From Chitinophaga chungangae (GTDB taxonomy: Bacteria > Bacteroidota > Bacteroidia > Chitinophagales > Chitinophagaceae): a DNA stretch of 64,000 nt. Below the pieces are notes generated by a model that saw nothing but the letters and a program-made list of their open reading frames with translations, was not told the DNA's origin and did no database searches. Positions 27,771-35,497 of the stretch are shown in pieces. The stretch is from contig NZ_JAGHKP010000001.1 of the NCBI RefSeq assembly GCF_017742215.1, positions 558,001-622,000 on the forward strand, in the 5' to 3' direction. Position numbers and translations under genes: made by a program. The first letter of the stretch is position 1. Each line of letters begins with the position of its first letter.

Positions 27771-30371
27771 CTACTGCAAAAGGTCTTTGATCTCGCTCAG
27801 TTTCATCAGCGCTTCCACGGGCGTGAGGCGGTTGATGTCTACCGCGTTGAGTTTTTCGCGGATGTTCTGGAACGTATCGCTGTGCGCATCGAAGATGCTG
27901 AGCTGTACTTTCTGCACCGGCGCCGCGATCTGTTCCATCGGCGATTCGATGTGCTGGCTTTCGAGCTGGGAAAGGATCTCGTTGGCGCGGTCTATCAGCT
28001 GCGGCGGCATGCCCGCTATCTTCGCCACGTGAATGCCGAAGCTATGCCTGCTGCCGCCAGGGGCGAGCTTGCGCAGGAAGATGATCTTGTTGCCTACCTC
28101 TTTATTGGTGATATGGAAATTTTTCACGCGGCTGTGCGTGTTCTCCAGTTCGTTCAGCTCGTGATAGTGCGTGGCGAACAGCGTTTTCGGCCGGTGCGGC
28201 GTCATGTCGTGCAGGTATTCCACGATGCTCCACGCGATGGAAATGCCGTCGTACGTACTGGTGCCGCGCCCGATCTCGTCGAGAATAATGAGGCTGCGCG
28301 GCGTGATGTTGTTGATGATGCTAGCGGTTTCGTTCATTTCCACCATAAAGGTGCTTTCGCCGCCGCTCAGGTTGTCTGACGCGCCTACCCGGGTAAATAT
28401 TTTATCCGTCAGCCCGATCTCCGCGGAAGCGGCCGGCACAAAGCTGCCCATGTGCGCCATCAGCGTGATCAGCGCCGTTTGCCGCAGCAGCGCGGATTTA
28501 CCGCTCATGTTGGGCCCCGTGAGAATGATCACCTGCTGATCGTCGCGGCGCAGCAGCAGGTCGTTGGTCACGTAACTTTCCCCGGTGGGCAATCCCTGTT
28601 CGATCACGGGGTGACGGCCTTCTTTGATATCGATATTGTGCGAATCGTTTACGTCTGGCCGGCGGTATTTGAACTGCACGGCGTTGTGCGCGAAACAAAG
28701 CAGGCAGTCCAGCCGCGCCAGCGCCTGCGCGTTGCGCTGGATAGGCACGATGTATTCCTGCAGGGCCAGCAGCAGTGCGTCGTACAGCTGCATTTCCAGC
28801 GCCAGTATCTTTTCTTCCGCACCGGTGATCTTCTCCTCGTATTCTTTCAGCTCCGGCGTAATGTACCTTTCCGCGTTCGCCAGCGTTTGTTTCCTGATCC
28901 AGGTGTTGGGCACTTTGTTTTTGTGCGTGTTGGTCACTTCGAGATAATACCCGAACACATTATTGAACGCTACTTTCAGCGAAGGAATGCCGGTGGCTTC
29001 CGATTCCTGCTGCTGGATGCGCAGCAAATATTCTTTACCGGAAGTGGCGATGGCGCGGAGATCGTCCAGCGCGGCGTCGGTGCCTTCGCGGATCACGCCG
29101 CCCTTGTTGGCCAGCACCGGCGGATTGTCTGCCACCTGCGCCAGGATGCGCTCCAGGATGGGCCTGCAGGGGTCGAGCTGTTCCTGCAACTGCCGCAGCA
29201 GCGCATTGTCGGTACCGGAAAGCACATTGGAAATTTCTTCGACCTGCTGCAATGCTTTCGCCAGCTGCATCACTTCGCGCGGGTTGATCTTTTTCAGCGG
29301 GATCTTCGATACCACTCTTTCCAGGTCGCCCACTATTTTCAGATGTGTTTGCAGCAGTTTGGTATTGTCCGCTTCGCGGATGAGCGTTTCCACCGCATCG
29401 AGCCTTTCGTGGATCTTGCCGATGTCGCGCAGCGGGAAGATGATCCAGCGTTTCAGCAGGCGCGCGCCCATGGGAGACAAGGTATTGTCCAGCGTGCCGA
29501 TCAGCGATCTGCCCTGTTCCACGGTACTTTGCAGCAGCTCGAGGTTGCGGATGGTGAAACGGTCCATCCACAGGAACTCGTCCTGGTCTACGCGCGTGAT
29601 GGCGGTGATATGTTGCAGGTTAGGATGTTCGGTATCTTTGAGGTAATGCATGGTGGCGCCCGCCGCAATAATGCCGTCGGTCATTTCCTCCACGCCGAAC
29701 CCTTTCAGGGAATGCGTCTCGAAATGTTTGTGCAGGACCTCCTTTGCATAAGTATTGGTGAAGATCCATTCCTCAAGGGTGTAGGTGTAGAAGCGGCTGC
29801 CGAACGTTTGCCGGAAATGTTTCTGCTGCTGTTTGGCGAACACCACTTCCTGCGGGCGGAAACTCTGCAGGAGTTTATCTACATACTCCAGCGAGCCCTG
29901 CGCCACGAAAAATTCCCCCGTCGAAATATCGAGGAAAGCCACGCCCGCCTGTTCGTTCTGCCCGAAATGCACCGCCGCCAGGAAGTTGTTGGTGCCGTTG
30001 TCCAGCAATTTATCGTTCACGGCCACGCCGGGCGTTACCATTTCGGTGACGCCGCGTTTCACGATGCCTTTCACCATTTTCGGGTCTTCCAGCTGGTCGC
30101 AAATGGCTACGCGATGGCCGGCTTTCACGAGTTTGTGCAGGTAACTGTCCAGCGAATGATGCGGGAACCCCGCGAGGTCTACGTAAGAGGCGCTGCCGTT
30201 GGCCCTTTTGGTGAGTACGATGCCGAGCACTTTGGAGGCGATCACCGCGTCGGCGTTGAACGTCTCATAAAAATCCCCGACCCTGAAAAGCAGCACCGCG
30301 TCCGGATACCGGGCTTTGATAGCGTTGTGCTGCTGCATCAGGGGCGTTTCTTCCGTTTTACTTTTAGCCAT
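27771..30371 (-). CDS. mutS: DNA mismatch repair protein MutS
   Basis: An 866-residue MutS1. It has the mismatch-wedge motif F-x-E (RVGDFYETF, near residue 35), connector and lever domains, the clamp, and the ATPase with Walker A (TGPNMSGKSALL), Walker B (LIILDEIGRGTSTYDG) and the MutS signature (SGGESTFMVEM). It binds mispaired bases and starts repair with MutL. I chose the ATG at 30371 (MAKSKTEETPLMQQH) because the longer open frame upstream lacks MutS similarity and covers the promoter. A TATATTTG box lies 4 bases before this ATG, so the mRNA may be leaderless. Confidence 0.97.
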   Translation of the reverse strand: MAKSKTEETPLMQQHNAIKARYPDAVLLFRVGDFYETFNADAVIASKVLGIVLTKRANGSASYVDLAGFPHHSLDSYLHKLVKAGHRVAICDQLEDPKMVKGIVKRGVTEMVTPGVAVNDKLLDNGTNNFLAAVHFGQNEQAGVAFLDISTGEFFVAQGSLEYVDKLLQSFRPQEVVFAKQQQKHFRQTFGSRFYTYTLEEWIFTNTYAKEVLHKHFETHSLKGFGVEEMTDGIIAAGATMHYLKDTEHPNLQHITAITRVDQDEFLWMDRFTIRNLELLQSTVEQGRSLIGTLDNTLSPMGARLLKRWIIFPLRDIGKIHERLDAVETLIREADNTKLLQTHLKIVGDLERVVSKIPLKKINPREVMQLAKALQQVEEISNVLSGTDNALLRQLQEQLDPCRPILERILAQVADNPPVLANKGGVIREGTDAALDDLRAIATSGKEYLLRIQQQESEATGIPSLKVAFNNVFGYYLEVTNTHKNKVPNTWIRKQTLANAERYITPELKEYEEKITGAEEKILALEMQLYDALLLALQEYIVPIQRNAQALARLDCLLCFAHNAVQFKYRRPDVNDSHNIDIKEGRHPVIEQGLPTGESYVTNDLLLRRDDQQVIILTGPNMSGKSALLRQTALITLMAHMGSFVPAASAEIGLTDKIFTRVGASDNLSGGESTFMVEMNETASIINNITPRSLIILDEIGRGTSTYDGISIAWSIVEYLHDMTPHRPKTLFATHYHELNELENTHSRVKNFHITNKEVGNKIIFLRKLAPGGSRHSFGIHVAKIAGMPPQLIDRANEILSQLESQHIESPMEQIAAPVQKVQLSIFDAHSDTFQNIREKLNAVDINRLTPVEALMKLSEIKDLLQ

Positions 30372-30375
30372 GCGG

Positions 30376-30383
30376 CAAATATA
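30376..30383 (-). promoter_or_regulatory. -7 promoter box of mutS
   Basis: On the minus strand this reads TATATTTG, matching the Bacteroidota -7 consensus TAnnTTTG, 4 bases before the mutS ATG. Confidence 0.65.
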
Positions 30384-30413
30384 AGAAGCTGCGGGCATTA
30401 ACTTATAGTCAAC

Positions 30414-30421
30414 TATCTTTG
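30414..30421 (+). promoter_or_regulatory. -7 promoter box of the RNA methyltransferase gene
   Basis: TATCTTTG matches TAnnTTTG and ends 5 bases before the ATG at 30427. Confidence 0.65.
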
Positions 30422-30426
30422 CACCC

Positions 30427-30960
30427 ATGCGGAAGTTAAACATGCAGGAACTGGGCCGTAAAACGGTGGCCGAGTTCAAGGCGGCGGACAAAACGCCGCT
30501 GGTGCTGGTGCTGGACAATGTGCGCAGCATGCACAACGTGGGCTCGGTGTTCAGAACGGCAGACGCTTTCCTGTTGCAGGGCATCGCGCTGTGCGGGTAT
30601 ACGCCCGTGCCCCCGCACCGCGACATCCAGAAAACGGCGCTGGGCGCCACCGAAACGGTGGAATGGCAATATTTTCCCACTACCGTGGAAGCCGTGCAAT
30701 CCTTAAAGGAACAGGGTTACGCCATCATCGCCATCGAACAGGCGGCGCAAAGCGTGATGCTGGACGCGTTCAGGCCGGAAGATCAGCCGCTGGCGCTGGT
30801 TTTTGGCAACGAAGTAAGCGGGGTGGACCCGAACGTGATGGCGCTGGCAGACGGCTGCATCGAAATTCCCCAGCTGGGCATGAAACATTCCCTCAATATT
30901 TCCGTGAGCACCGGTATCGTGATCTGGGACCTGTTTTGTAAACTGAAACCTGTAAATTAG
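30427..30960 (+). CDS. SpoU/TrmH-type RNA 2'-O-methyltransferase
   Basis: A 177-residue SPOUT-class enzyme. The three SpoU motifs are visible: motif 1 (LDNVRSMHNVGSVFRTADAF), motif 2 (LALVFGNEVSGVDPNVM) and motif 3 (IPQLGMKHSLNISVSTGIVI). It methylates a ribose of tRNA or rRNA using S-adenosylmethionine through a trefoil-knot site. The protein lacks the N-terminal RNA-binding domain of RlmB-type members, so it is closer to compact TrmH/TrmL-like forms. The exact nucleotide target is not readable. It is divergent from mutS and followed after 4 bases by the prenyltransferase gene, so it is likely part of an operon through ruvX. Confidence 0.9.
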   Translation: MRKLNMQELGRKTVAEFKAADKTPLVLVLDNVRSMHNVGSVFRTADAFLLQGIALCGYTPVPPHRDIQKTALGATETVEWQYFPTTVEAVQSLKEQGYAIIAIEQAAQSVMLDAFRPEDQPLALVFGNEVSGVDPNVMALADGCIEIPQLGMKHSLNISVSTGIVIWDLFCKLKPVN

Positions 30961-30964
30961 CGCC

Positions 30965-31834
30965 ATGCCCTCAACTGTTAAGAACTACCTTTCATTAGTA
31001 AAGTTCAGTCACACCATTTTCGCCATGCCTTTCGCCATGACCGGTTTTGTGATGGCCGTAAGCTGGGCGGGATATTCCTTCAGCTGGGCCCTGCTGCTGC
31101 TCGTGGTGCTCTGCATGGTGTTCGCCCGCAGCGCGGCCATGGCCTTCAACCGCTGGCTGGACGCTGAATACGATAAAAAGAACCCGCGCACCGCCCGGCG
31201 CGAGATCCCCGCCGGGATCATTTCGCCCTCCAACGCCCTGTGGTTCGTGATCGGCAACGTCATATTATTTATGGCCACCACCTGGTTCATCAACCTTGTT
31301 TGTTTTTTCCTGTCGCCCGTAGCGATGCTGGTGGTGCTGGGATATAGTTATACCAAACGTTTCACTGCATTGTGCCACCTGGTGCTGGGCGTGGGGCTCA
31401 GCCTCGCGCCGATAGGCGCTTTCCTGGCGGTTACCGGGCATTTCAGCCTGCTGCCGGTATTGCTGAGCGTGATGGTGCTTTGCTGGGTGTCCGGCTTTGA
31501 TATTATTTATGCTTTGCAGGACGAGGAATTCGACCGTTCGCAGCAGCTGCATTCCATTCCCACCTGGCTTGGAAAAGCAGGCGGGCTGCGGTTTTCGGAA
31601 GGACTGCACGTGGTGGCCGCGGCTTTGGCCGTAACCATCGGCGTAATGGGGCAGTTCAGCTGGCTGTACTGGATCGGCGCAGGCGTGTTTATCCTGATGC
31701 TGTTCATGCAGCACCGGCTGGTGAAACCGCACGATCTTTCCCGCGTGAACATCGCTTTTATGACCACCAACGGCATTGCCAGCGTGGTGTATGCCGTATT
31801 CGCGATTGCTGACATGCTGATATTCAAACAATAA
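30965..31834 (+). CDS. UbiA-family polyprenyltransferase (MqnP-like)
   Basis: A 289-residue membrane protein with about eight membrane segments. The first prenyl-diphosphate motif NRWLDAEYDKKNPRT (Nx3Dx3D form) and the second, DIIYALQDEEFDR, hold the Mg2+-binding aspartates. It joins a polyprenyl chain to an aromatic acceptor. The extended KNPRTARREIPAG pattern is like the UbiA relatives assigned to the futalosine menaquinone route (MqnP). Since Bacteroidota use menaquinone, that is more likely than ubiquinone synthesis, but the acceptor is inferred. It overlaps no neighbour and lies 4 bases upstream of ruvX. Confidence 0.88.
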   Translation: MPSTVKNYLSLVKFSHTIFAMPFAMTGFVMAVSWAGYSFSWALLLLVVLCMVFARSAAMAFNRWLDAEYDKKNPRTARREIPAGIISPSNALWFVIGNVILFMATTWFINLVCFFLSPVAMLVVLGYSYTKRFTALCHLVLGVGLSLAPIGAFLAVTGHFSLLPVLLSVMVLCWVSGFDIIYALQDEEFDRSQQLHSIPTWLGKAGGLRFSEGLHVVAAALAVTIGVMGQFSWLYWIGAGVFILMLFMQHRLVKPHDLSRVNIAFMTTNGIASVVYAVFAIADMLIFKQ

Positions 31835-31838
31835 GGCC

Positions 31839-32255
31839 ATGCCTAGGATACTCGCCATCGATTACGGGAAAAAACGCACGGGGCTGGCCGTAACCGATCC
31901 GCTGAAGATCATCGCCACCGGCCTCGGCACCGTTCTTTCACACGAACTGATCCCTTACCTCCGGAAATATTTTGCGGCGGAACCCGTGGAGCTGGTGCTG
32001 ATAGGGCTTCCCCGCAACCTGGACGGGAGCGCCACAGACGCTACCGCATTAGTGGAAGAATGCATCCGCATCCTCACCAAAAATTTCCCCGGCATGCCGC
32101 TGAAAAAGGTAGACGAACGGTTCACCTCCAAAATGGCCGCCAGGAGCATGATAGACAGCGGGTTGAAAAAGAAGGACCGGCAGAATAAAGGACTGGTAGA
32201 CGAGATCAGCGCCACGATCATGCTGCAGGAATACCTTCATCACCACAACGGCTAA
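31839..32255 (+). CDS. ruvX: putative pre-16S rRNA nuclease / Holliday junction resolvase-like protein (YqgF)
   Basis: A 138-residue RNase-H-fold protein. The opening ILAIDYGKKRTGLAV carries the first catalytic aspartate, the segment LVLIGLPRNLDGSATDAT follows, and VDERFTSKMA with the later LVDEISATIMLQEYL gives the remaining acidic residues. The family trims the 5' end of 16S rRNA in E. coli and has been proposed to resolve Holliday junctions. It lies between the prenyltransferase and def genes in a housekeeping cluster. Confidence 0.93.
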   Translation: MPRILAIDYGKKRTGLAVTDPLKIIATGLGTVLSHELIPYLRKYFAAEPVELVLIGLPRNLDGSATDATALVEECIRILTKNFPGMPLKKVDERFTSKMAARSMIDSGLKKKDRQNKGLVDEISATIMLQEYLHHHNG

Positions 32256-32274
32256 GCCCTTCGGGGAAAAAACG

Positions 32275-32282
32275 TAACTTTG
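32275..32282 (+). promoter_or_regulatory. -7 promoter box of def
   Basis: TAACTTTG matches TAnnTTTG, 29 bases before the def start codon. Confidence 0.5.
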
Positions 32283-32311
32283 CATTTTTCCATTTTTGAT
32301 TCGCATAACAG

Positions 32312-32890
32312 ATGATTTTACCAATCGTAGCCTATGGGGCGCCCGTTTTAAGAGAAGTAAGCCAGGACATTACGCCTGATTACCCCGATCTGCAGAAACT
32401 GATCGAAAACATGTGGGAAACCATGTATGCCTCCAGTGGGGTGGGCCTCGCGGCGCCGCAGATCAACAAACCCATCCGTCTTTTTGTGGTAGACAGCGAG
32501 CAGATCATCAACAACCTGGAAGAAGACGAGGAAAACCTTTATCCCGGCGACCATGGCATCAAACAGGCGTTCATCAACGCGAAGATCGTGGAGACGGAAG
32601 GAGACGACTGGGCGTATAACGAAGGCTGCCTCAGCATTCCCAAGATCAGGGAGGACGTTTACCGCCCGGAGAAAGTGAGGATCAAATATTTCGACGAAAA
32701 TTTCCAGCCGCATGAACGCACGTTTCACGGCATTACCGCGCGCGTGATTTTTCATGAATACGATCACATCGAAGGGAAACTTTTTATCGACTACCTGAAG
32801 CCGCTGAAAAAAAGAATGATCAAAGGCAAGCTGGAAGATATTTCCAAGGGAAAGGTGCGGGTGGATTACAAAATGACATTCCCGCGATAA
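32312..32890 (+). CDS. def: peptide deformylase
   Basis: A 192-residue metalloenzyme that removes the formyl group from the first methionine of new proteins. All three motifs are intact: GVGLAAPQI (motif 1), EGCLSIP with metal ligand C106 (motif 2), and HEYDH with H148, E149 and H152 (motif 3). An insert rich in acidic residues after motif 1 (NLEEDEENLYPGDHG) is a feature of many Bacteroidota deformylases. A TAnnTTTG promoter box 29 bases before the ATG suggests its own transcription start as well as read-through from ruvX. Confidence 0.97.
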   Translation: MILPIVAYGAPVLREVSQDITPDYPDLQKLIENMWETMYASSGVGLAAPQINKPIRLFVVDSEQIINNLEEDEENLYPGDHGIKQAFINAKIVETEGDDWAYNEGCLSIPKIREDVYRPEKVRIKYFDENFQPHERTFHGITARVIFHEYDHIEGKLFIDYLKPLKKRMIKGKLEDISKGKVRVDYKMTFPR

Positions 32891-32991
32891 ATATTAATCT
32901 TTCCGGGCATTATAAAAAATAAATATGCCTAAGAATTTCATATTGTAAGTATTTTCATTATTTTAGTGCCACTATTTTCCGATAACATCAC

Positions 32992-33543
32992 TTGGGAACT
33001 GCAAATACATATACTGAACTCGAACTGGTACAAGGACTGAAAGCCCGTGACCAGCAGATATTCGGTTATCTGTACGACCACTATTCACCGGCGCTTTATG
33101 GCGTGGTGCTCAAAGTGCTCAACGATGAAAATACCGCAAGCGACGTGCTGCAGGAAGTATTCCTGAAAATCTGGCGAAGCATAGACAAATACGACACAGA
33201 AAAAGGGCGCCTCTTCACCTGGATGCTCAATATCGCCAGAAATACCGCTATCGATTCACTCCGCTCGAAAGGGCATAAGCTGGATCAAAAAATCCAGGAG
33301 CTTAGCAACGACGTATATCTACAAACAAGTCAGTTAACGGTTCAACCTGCCGTGGATCACCTGGGCCTCTCCAAGGTGCTGGAAAAGCTTAACAAAGAAC
33401 AGCGGACTATTATTGATCTTGCCTACTATAAGGGCTGCACTCAGGAAGAAATCGCCAGGGTGCTGGACATTCCTTTGGGCACCGTAAAAACTAGAATGCG
33501 AAACGCAATTATACAATTGAGAAATATCTTAAAACAATTGTAA
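32992..33543 (+). CDS. ECF-type RNA polymerase sigma factor
   Basis: A 183-residue sigma factor with region 2 (IFGYLYDHYSPALYGVVLKVL; DVLQEVFLKIWRSIDKYD; LFTWMLNIARNTAIDSLRS) and region 4 (LNKEQRTIIDLAYYKGCTQEEIARVL, with PLGTVKTRMRNAIIQLR). I see no ATG in frame that would keep region 2, so TTG at 32992 is the likely start. It is followed 5 bases later by a membrane-bound anti-sigma gene. Unlike the 7.3-kb sigma gene it is not tied to SusC/SusD; the anti-sigma is of the RskA type, suggesting an envelope or redox stress response. Confidence 0.92.
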   Translation: MGTANTYTELELVQGLKARDQQIFGYLYDHYSPALYGVVLKVLNDENTASDVLQEVFLKIWRSIDKYDTEKGRLFTWMLNIARNTAIDSLRSKGHKLDQKIQELSNDVYLQTSQLTVQPAVDHLGLSKVLEKLNKEQRTIIDLAYYKGCTQEEIARVLDIPLGTVKTRMRNAIIQLRNILKQL

Positions 33544-33548
33544 GCAAA

Positions 33549-34391
33549 GTGGACGTACAACGTTACATATCATCCGGTATAATCGAAAGCTACGTAGCTG
33601 GGCTGGCTACGGACCAGGAGGTCCGTGACCTGCAGGCAGCGATGGCCCAGTCGCCGGAAGTAAGGGCCGCGGTGGATGCCGCGCAGCTCGATATGGAGCG
33701 TTATGTGGACATGCAGCAGATTGCGCCGCCGCCCGCTTTGAAAGACCGTATTTTCCAGCTGATCAATAATGAAGGTGTGGAAACCGCGGTGCCGGTGGGC
33801 AGTGCATCTTTCGAAGAAGAAATTCCCGAAGAGCCCAAAGAACCGAAACGCGTGAGCGTGGTATGGGCATACGTAGCCGCCGCCGCGCTGATCGGCCTGG
33901 CGGCGAGCGCGTGGATGAATATGCAATATTCCAACAGCAGTAAGGAATGGCAGGATAAATACCAGGCCCTGCTGACTGAAAAAGATAAAATGATAGCGGA
34001 TAATACCGTGATGCAGACGAGGATGGAAGAATCCCAGAAAATGCTGCAATCGCTTCGCTACATGAAACTGGTGCACATGTACACGGTAACGGCTGCCCGC
34101 CCGGGCTTGCTGGCCACTGTATATTGGAACCCGAAATCGGAAGAAGTATTCCTCACCGTTACCAACCTGCCCGCGCCCGCCGCCGATCAGCAATACCAGC
34201 TGTGGGGCATCGTGAACGGCAAACCGGTTGACGCGGGCGTGTTCGATATGGAACAGGCGGCGAAAGGTTTTGCGAAAATGAAAACCATGGTGGCCAATGC
34301 ACAGATGTTCGCTATCACGCTTGAGAAAAAAGGCGGCTCTCCCACACCAACGCTTACTGCCATGTACGTAGCCGGCAAAGTTTCCGGCTGA
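33549..34391 (+). CDS. RskA-like transmembrane anti-sigma factor
   Basis: A 280-residue protein starting with GTG. The N-terminal cytoplasmic domain (YISSGIIESYVAGLATDQEV) has no zinc-binding HxxxCxxC, so it is a non-ZAS type. A membrane segment (about 103-121, VSVVWAYVAAAALIGLAAS) is followed by a predicted coiled coil (about 127-165) and an RskA-C-like beta domain (PGLLATVYWNPKSEEVFLTV; YQLWGIVNGKPVDAGVF; FAITLEKKGGSPTPT). It should hold the sigma factor encoded 5 bases upstream at the membrane. The signal it senses is not evident. Confidence 0.88.
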   Translation: MDVQRYISSGIIESYVAGLATDQEVRDLQAAMAQSPEVRAAVDAAQLDMERYVDMQQIAPPPALKDRIFQLINNEGVETAVPVGSASFEEEIPEEPKEPKRVSVVWAYVAAAALIGLAASAWMNMQYSNSSKEWQDKYQALLTEKDKMIADNTVMQTRMEESQKMLQSLRYMKLVHMYTVTAARPGLLATVYWNPKSEEVFLTVTNLPAPAADQQYQLWGIVNGKPVDAGVFDMEQAAKGFAKMKTMVANAQMFAITLEKKGGSPTPTLTAMYVAGKVSG

Positions 34392-34505
34392 TCCTTTTTT
34401 ATTTTTCCGTTAAACATTACAGCCGCATCAGCCGCATTTCGCTGCGCGAGCCGTTCAGCCCCCTTCTGGCCTGAATATTGCACTTTCATAACCAGCCGAA
34501 TTGCT

Positions 34506-34513
34506 TAAATTTG
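34506..34513 (+). promoter_or_regulatory. -7 promoter box of the 34.5-kb gene
   Basis: TAAATTTG matches TAnnTTTG and ends 4 bases before the ATG at 34518, a leaderless arrangement. Confidence 0.6.
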
Positions 34514-34517
34514 CCCG

Positions 34518-35432
34518 ATGCGAAAAATCCTGCTACTGTTATACCTGATACCCTGCATTCCCGCATTGGCGCAGGATACCGCCAGATATAAAGGCATGAC
34601 CATTAACCTGGACGAACATGTGGTGAAAGCCAAACGTATAGGCTTCGACGTGAACGGTTTTATACAAAGAGTGGAAGAAGACACCACGTTTTACCGCGCT
34701 TTCAAAAATCTCCGCCTCATTAATTTTACTGCCGATAACGATATCCGGGTAACCGACAAAAAAGGCGGCAAAACGCTCGCTTCGCTTAAATCGCGCACCC
34801 GCCAGGTAATGAAAGACAATTGCCGCAGCATGGAAACGCTGGAGGAGAAAACCACCGGCAATTTCTACAACCGCAAAGGCGATTACAATTATTACACCGC
34901 CGAGCTGTACGCCAACCTGTTCTTCACCAAAGGCACCGTGTGCAATGAAGACGGCGGGGGAGACAAAGGCAGCCTTGCCCGTCATAAATCGCAGCTCAAA
35001 CAACTGATATTCAATCCCGGCAAACCCATATCCGGCGTGCCGGTGGTGGGTAATAAAGTCGCCATTTTCGACCGCAACCTCATGCGTTTCTACGACTTTT
35101 CCATCACCTCCGAAAAATTCACCGGCACCGATTGTTACGTGTTCAGCGCGGTGATGAAAAAGAACCTGAGCGGGGTTGACCGCGCGGAGATCGTGTACGA
35201 CGAACTGATCACGTATTTCAACAAAGAAACGATGGAGATCGTCGGGCGGAAATATTCCCTTTCTTACAAAACCCTCGTATTCGATTTTAATGTGCGCATG
35301 AACGTGGAAATGACCAAGCTCGACGATCTGCTGCTGCCCGCGCTCATTACGTACGACGGTACCTGGAACGTGCCTTTCAAAAAACGGGAGACGGCCGTGT
35401 TTACCGCTAAATTCTTCGATTTCAAACATTGA
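34518..35432 (+). CDS. secreted protein of unknown function
   Basis: A 304-residue protein with a clear signal peptide (MRKILLLLYLIPCIPALAQ). The mature part has no motif I can name; it is rich in charged residues and beta-prone segments (KVAIFDRNLMRFYDFSI; TYFNKETMEIVGRKYSL; LLLPALITYDGTWNVPF) and contains two cysteines (CRSMETL, VCNEDGG) that could form a disulfide. It has no lipobox. It stands alone between the anti-sigma gene and a strong terminator and has its own promoter box. The location (periplasm or outer membrane) is inferred from the signal peptide. Confidence 0.75.
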   Translation: MRKILLLLYLIPCIPALAQDTARYKGMTINLDEHVVKAKRIGFDVNGFIQRVEEDTTFYRAFKNLRLINFTADNDIRVTDKKGGKTLASLKSRTRQVMKDNCRSMETLEEKTTGNFYNRKGDYNYYTAELYANLFFTKGTVCNEDGGGDKGSLARHKSQLKQLIFNPGKPISGVPVVGNKVAIFDRNLMRFYDFSITSEKFTGTDCYVFSAVMKKNLSGVDRAEIVYDELITYFNKETMEIVGRKYSLSYKTLVFDFNVRMNVEMTKLDDLLLPALITYDGTWNVPFKKRETAVFTAKFFDFKH

Positions 35433-35450
35433 TATTTCAGCGATAAAAGA

Positions 35451-35480
35451 AAAGGGACGCAGCGATTGCGTCCCTTTTTT
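35451..35480. terminator. bidirectional terminator
   Basis: 11-bp stem AAAGGGACGCA (35451-35461) / TGCGTCCCTTT (35467-35477) with a T run. On the minus strand the hairpin is followed by TTTTCTTTTAT, so it also serves the convergent gene. Confidence 0.92.
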
Positions 35481-35497
35481 ATGCGGTAATGTCTGGT

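Noticed and set aside
30372..30680. A longer mutS reading frame starting at 30680.
   Set aside because: The extra residues lack MutS similarity and would cover the divergent promoter and the methyltransferase gene.
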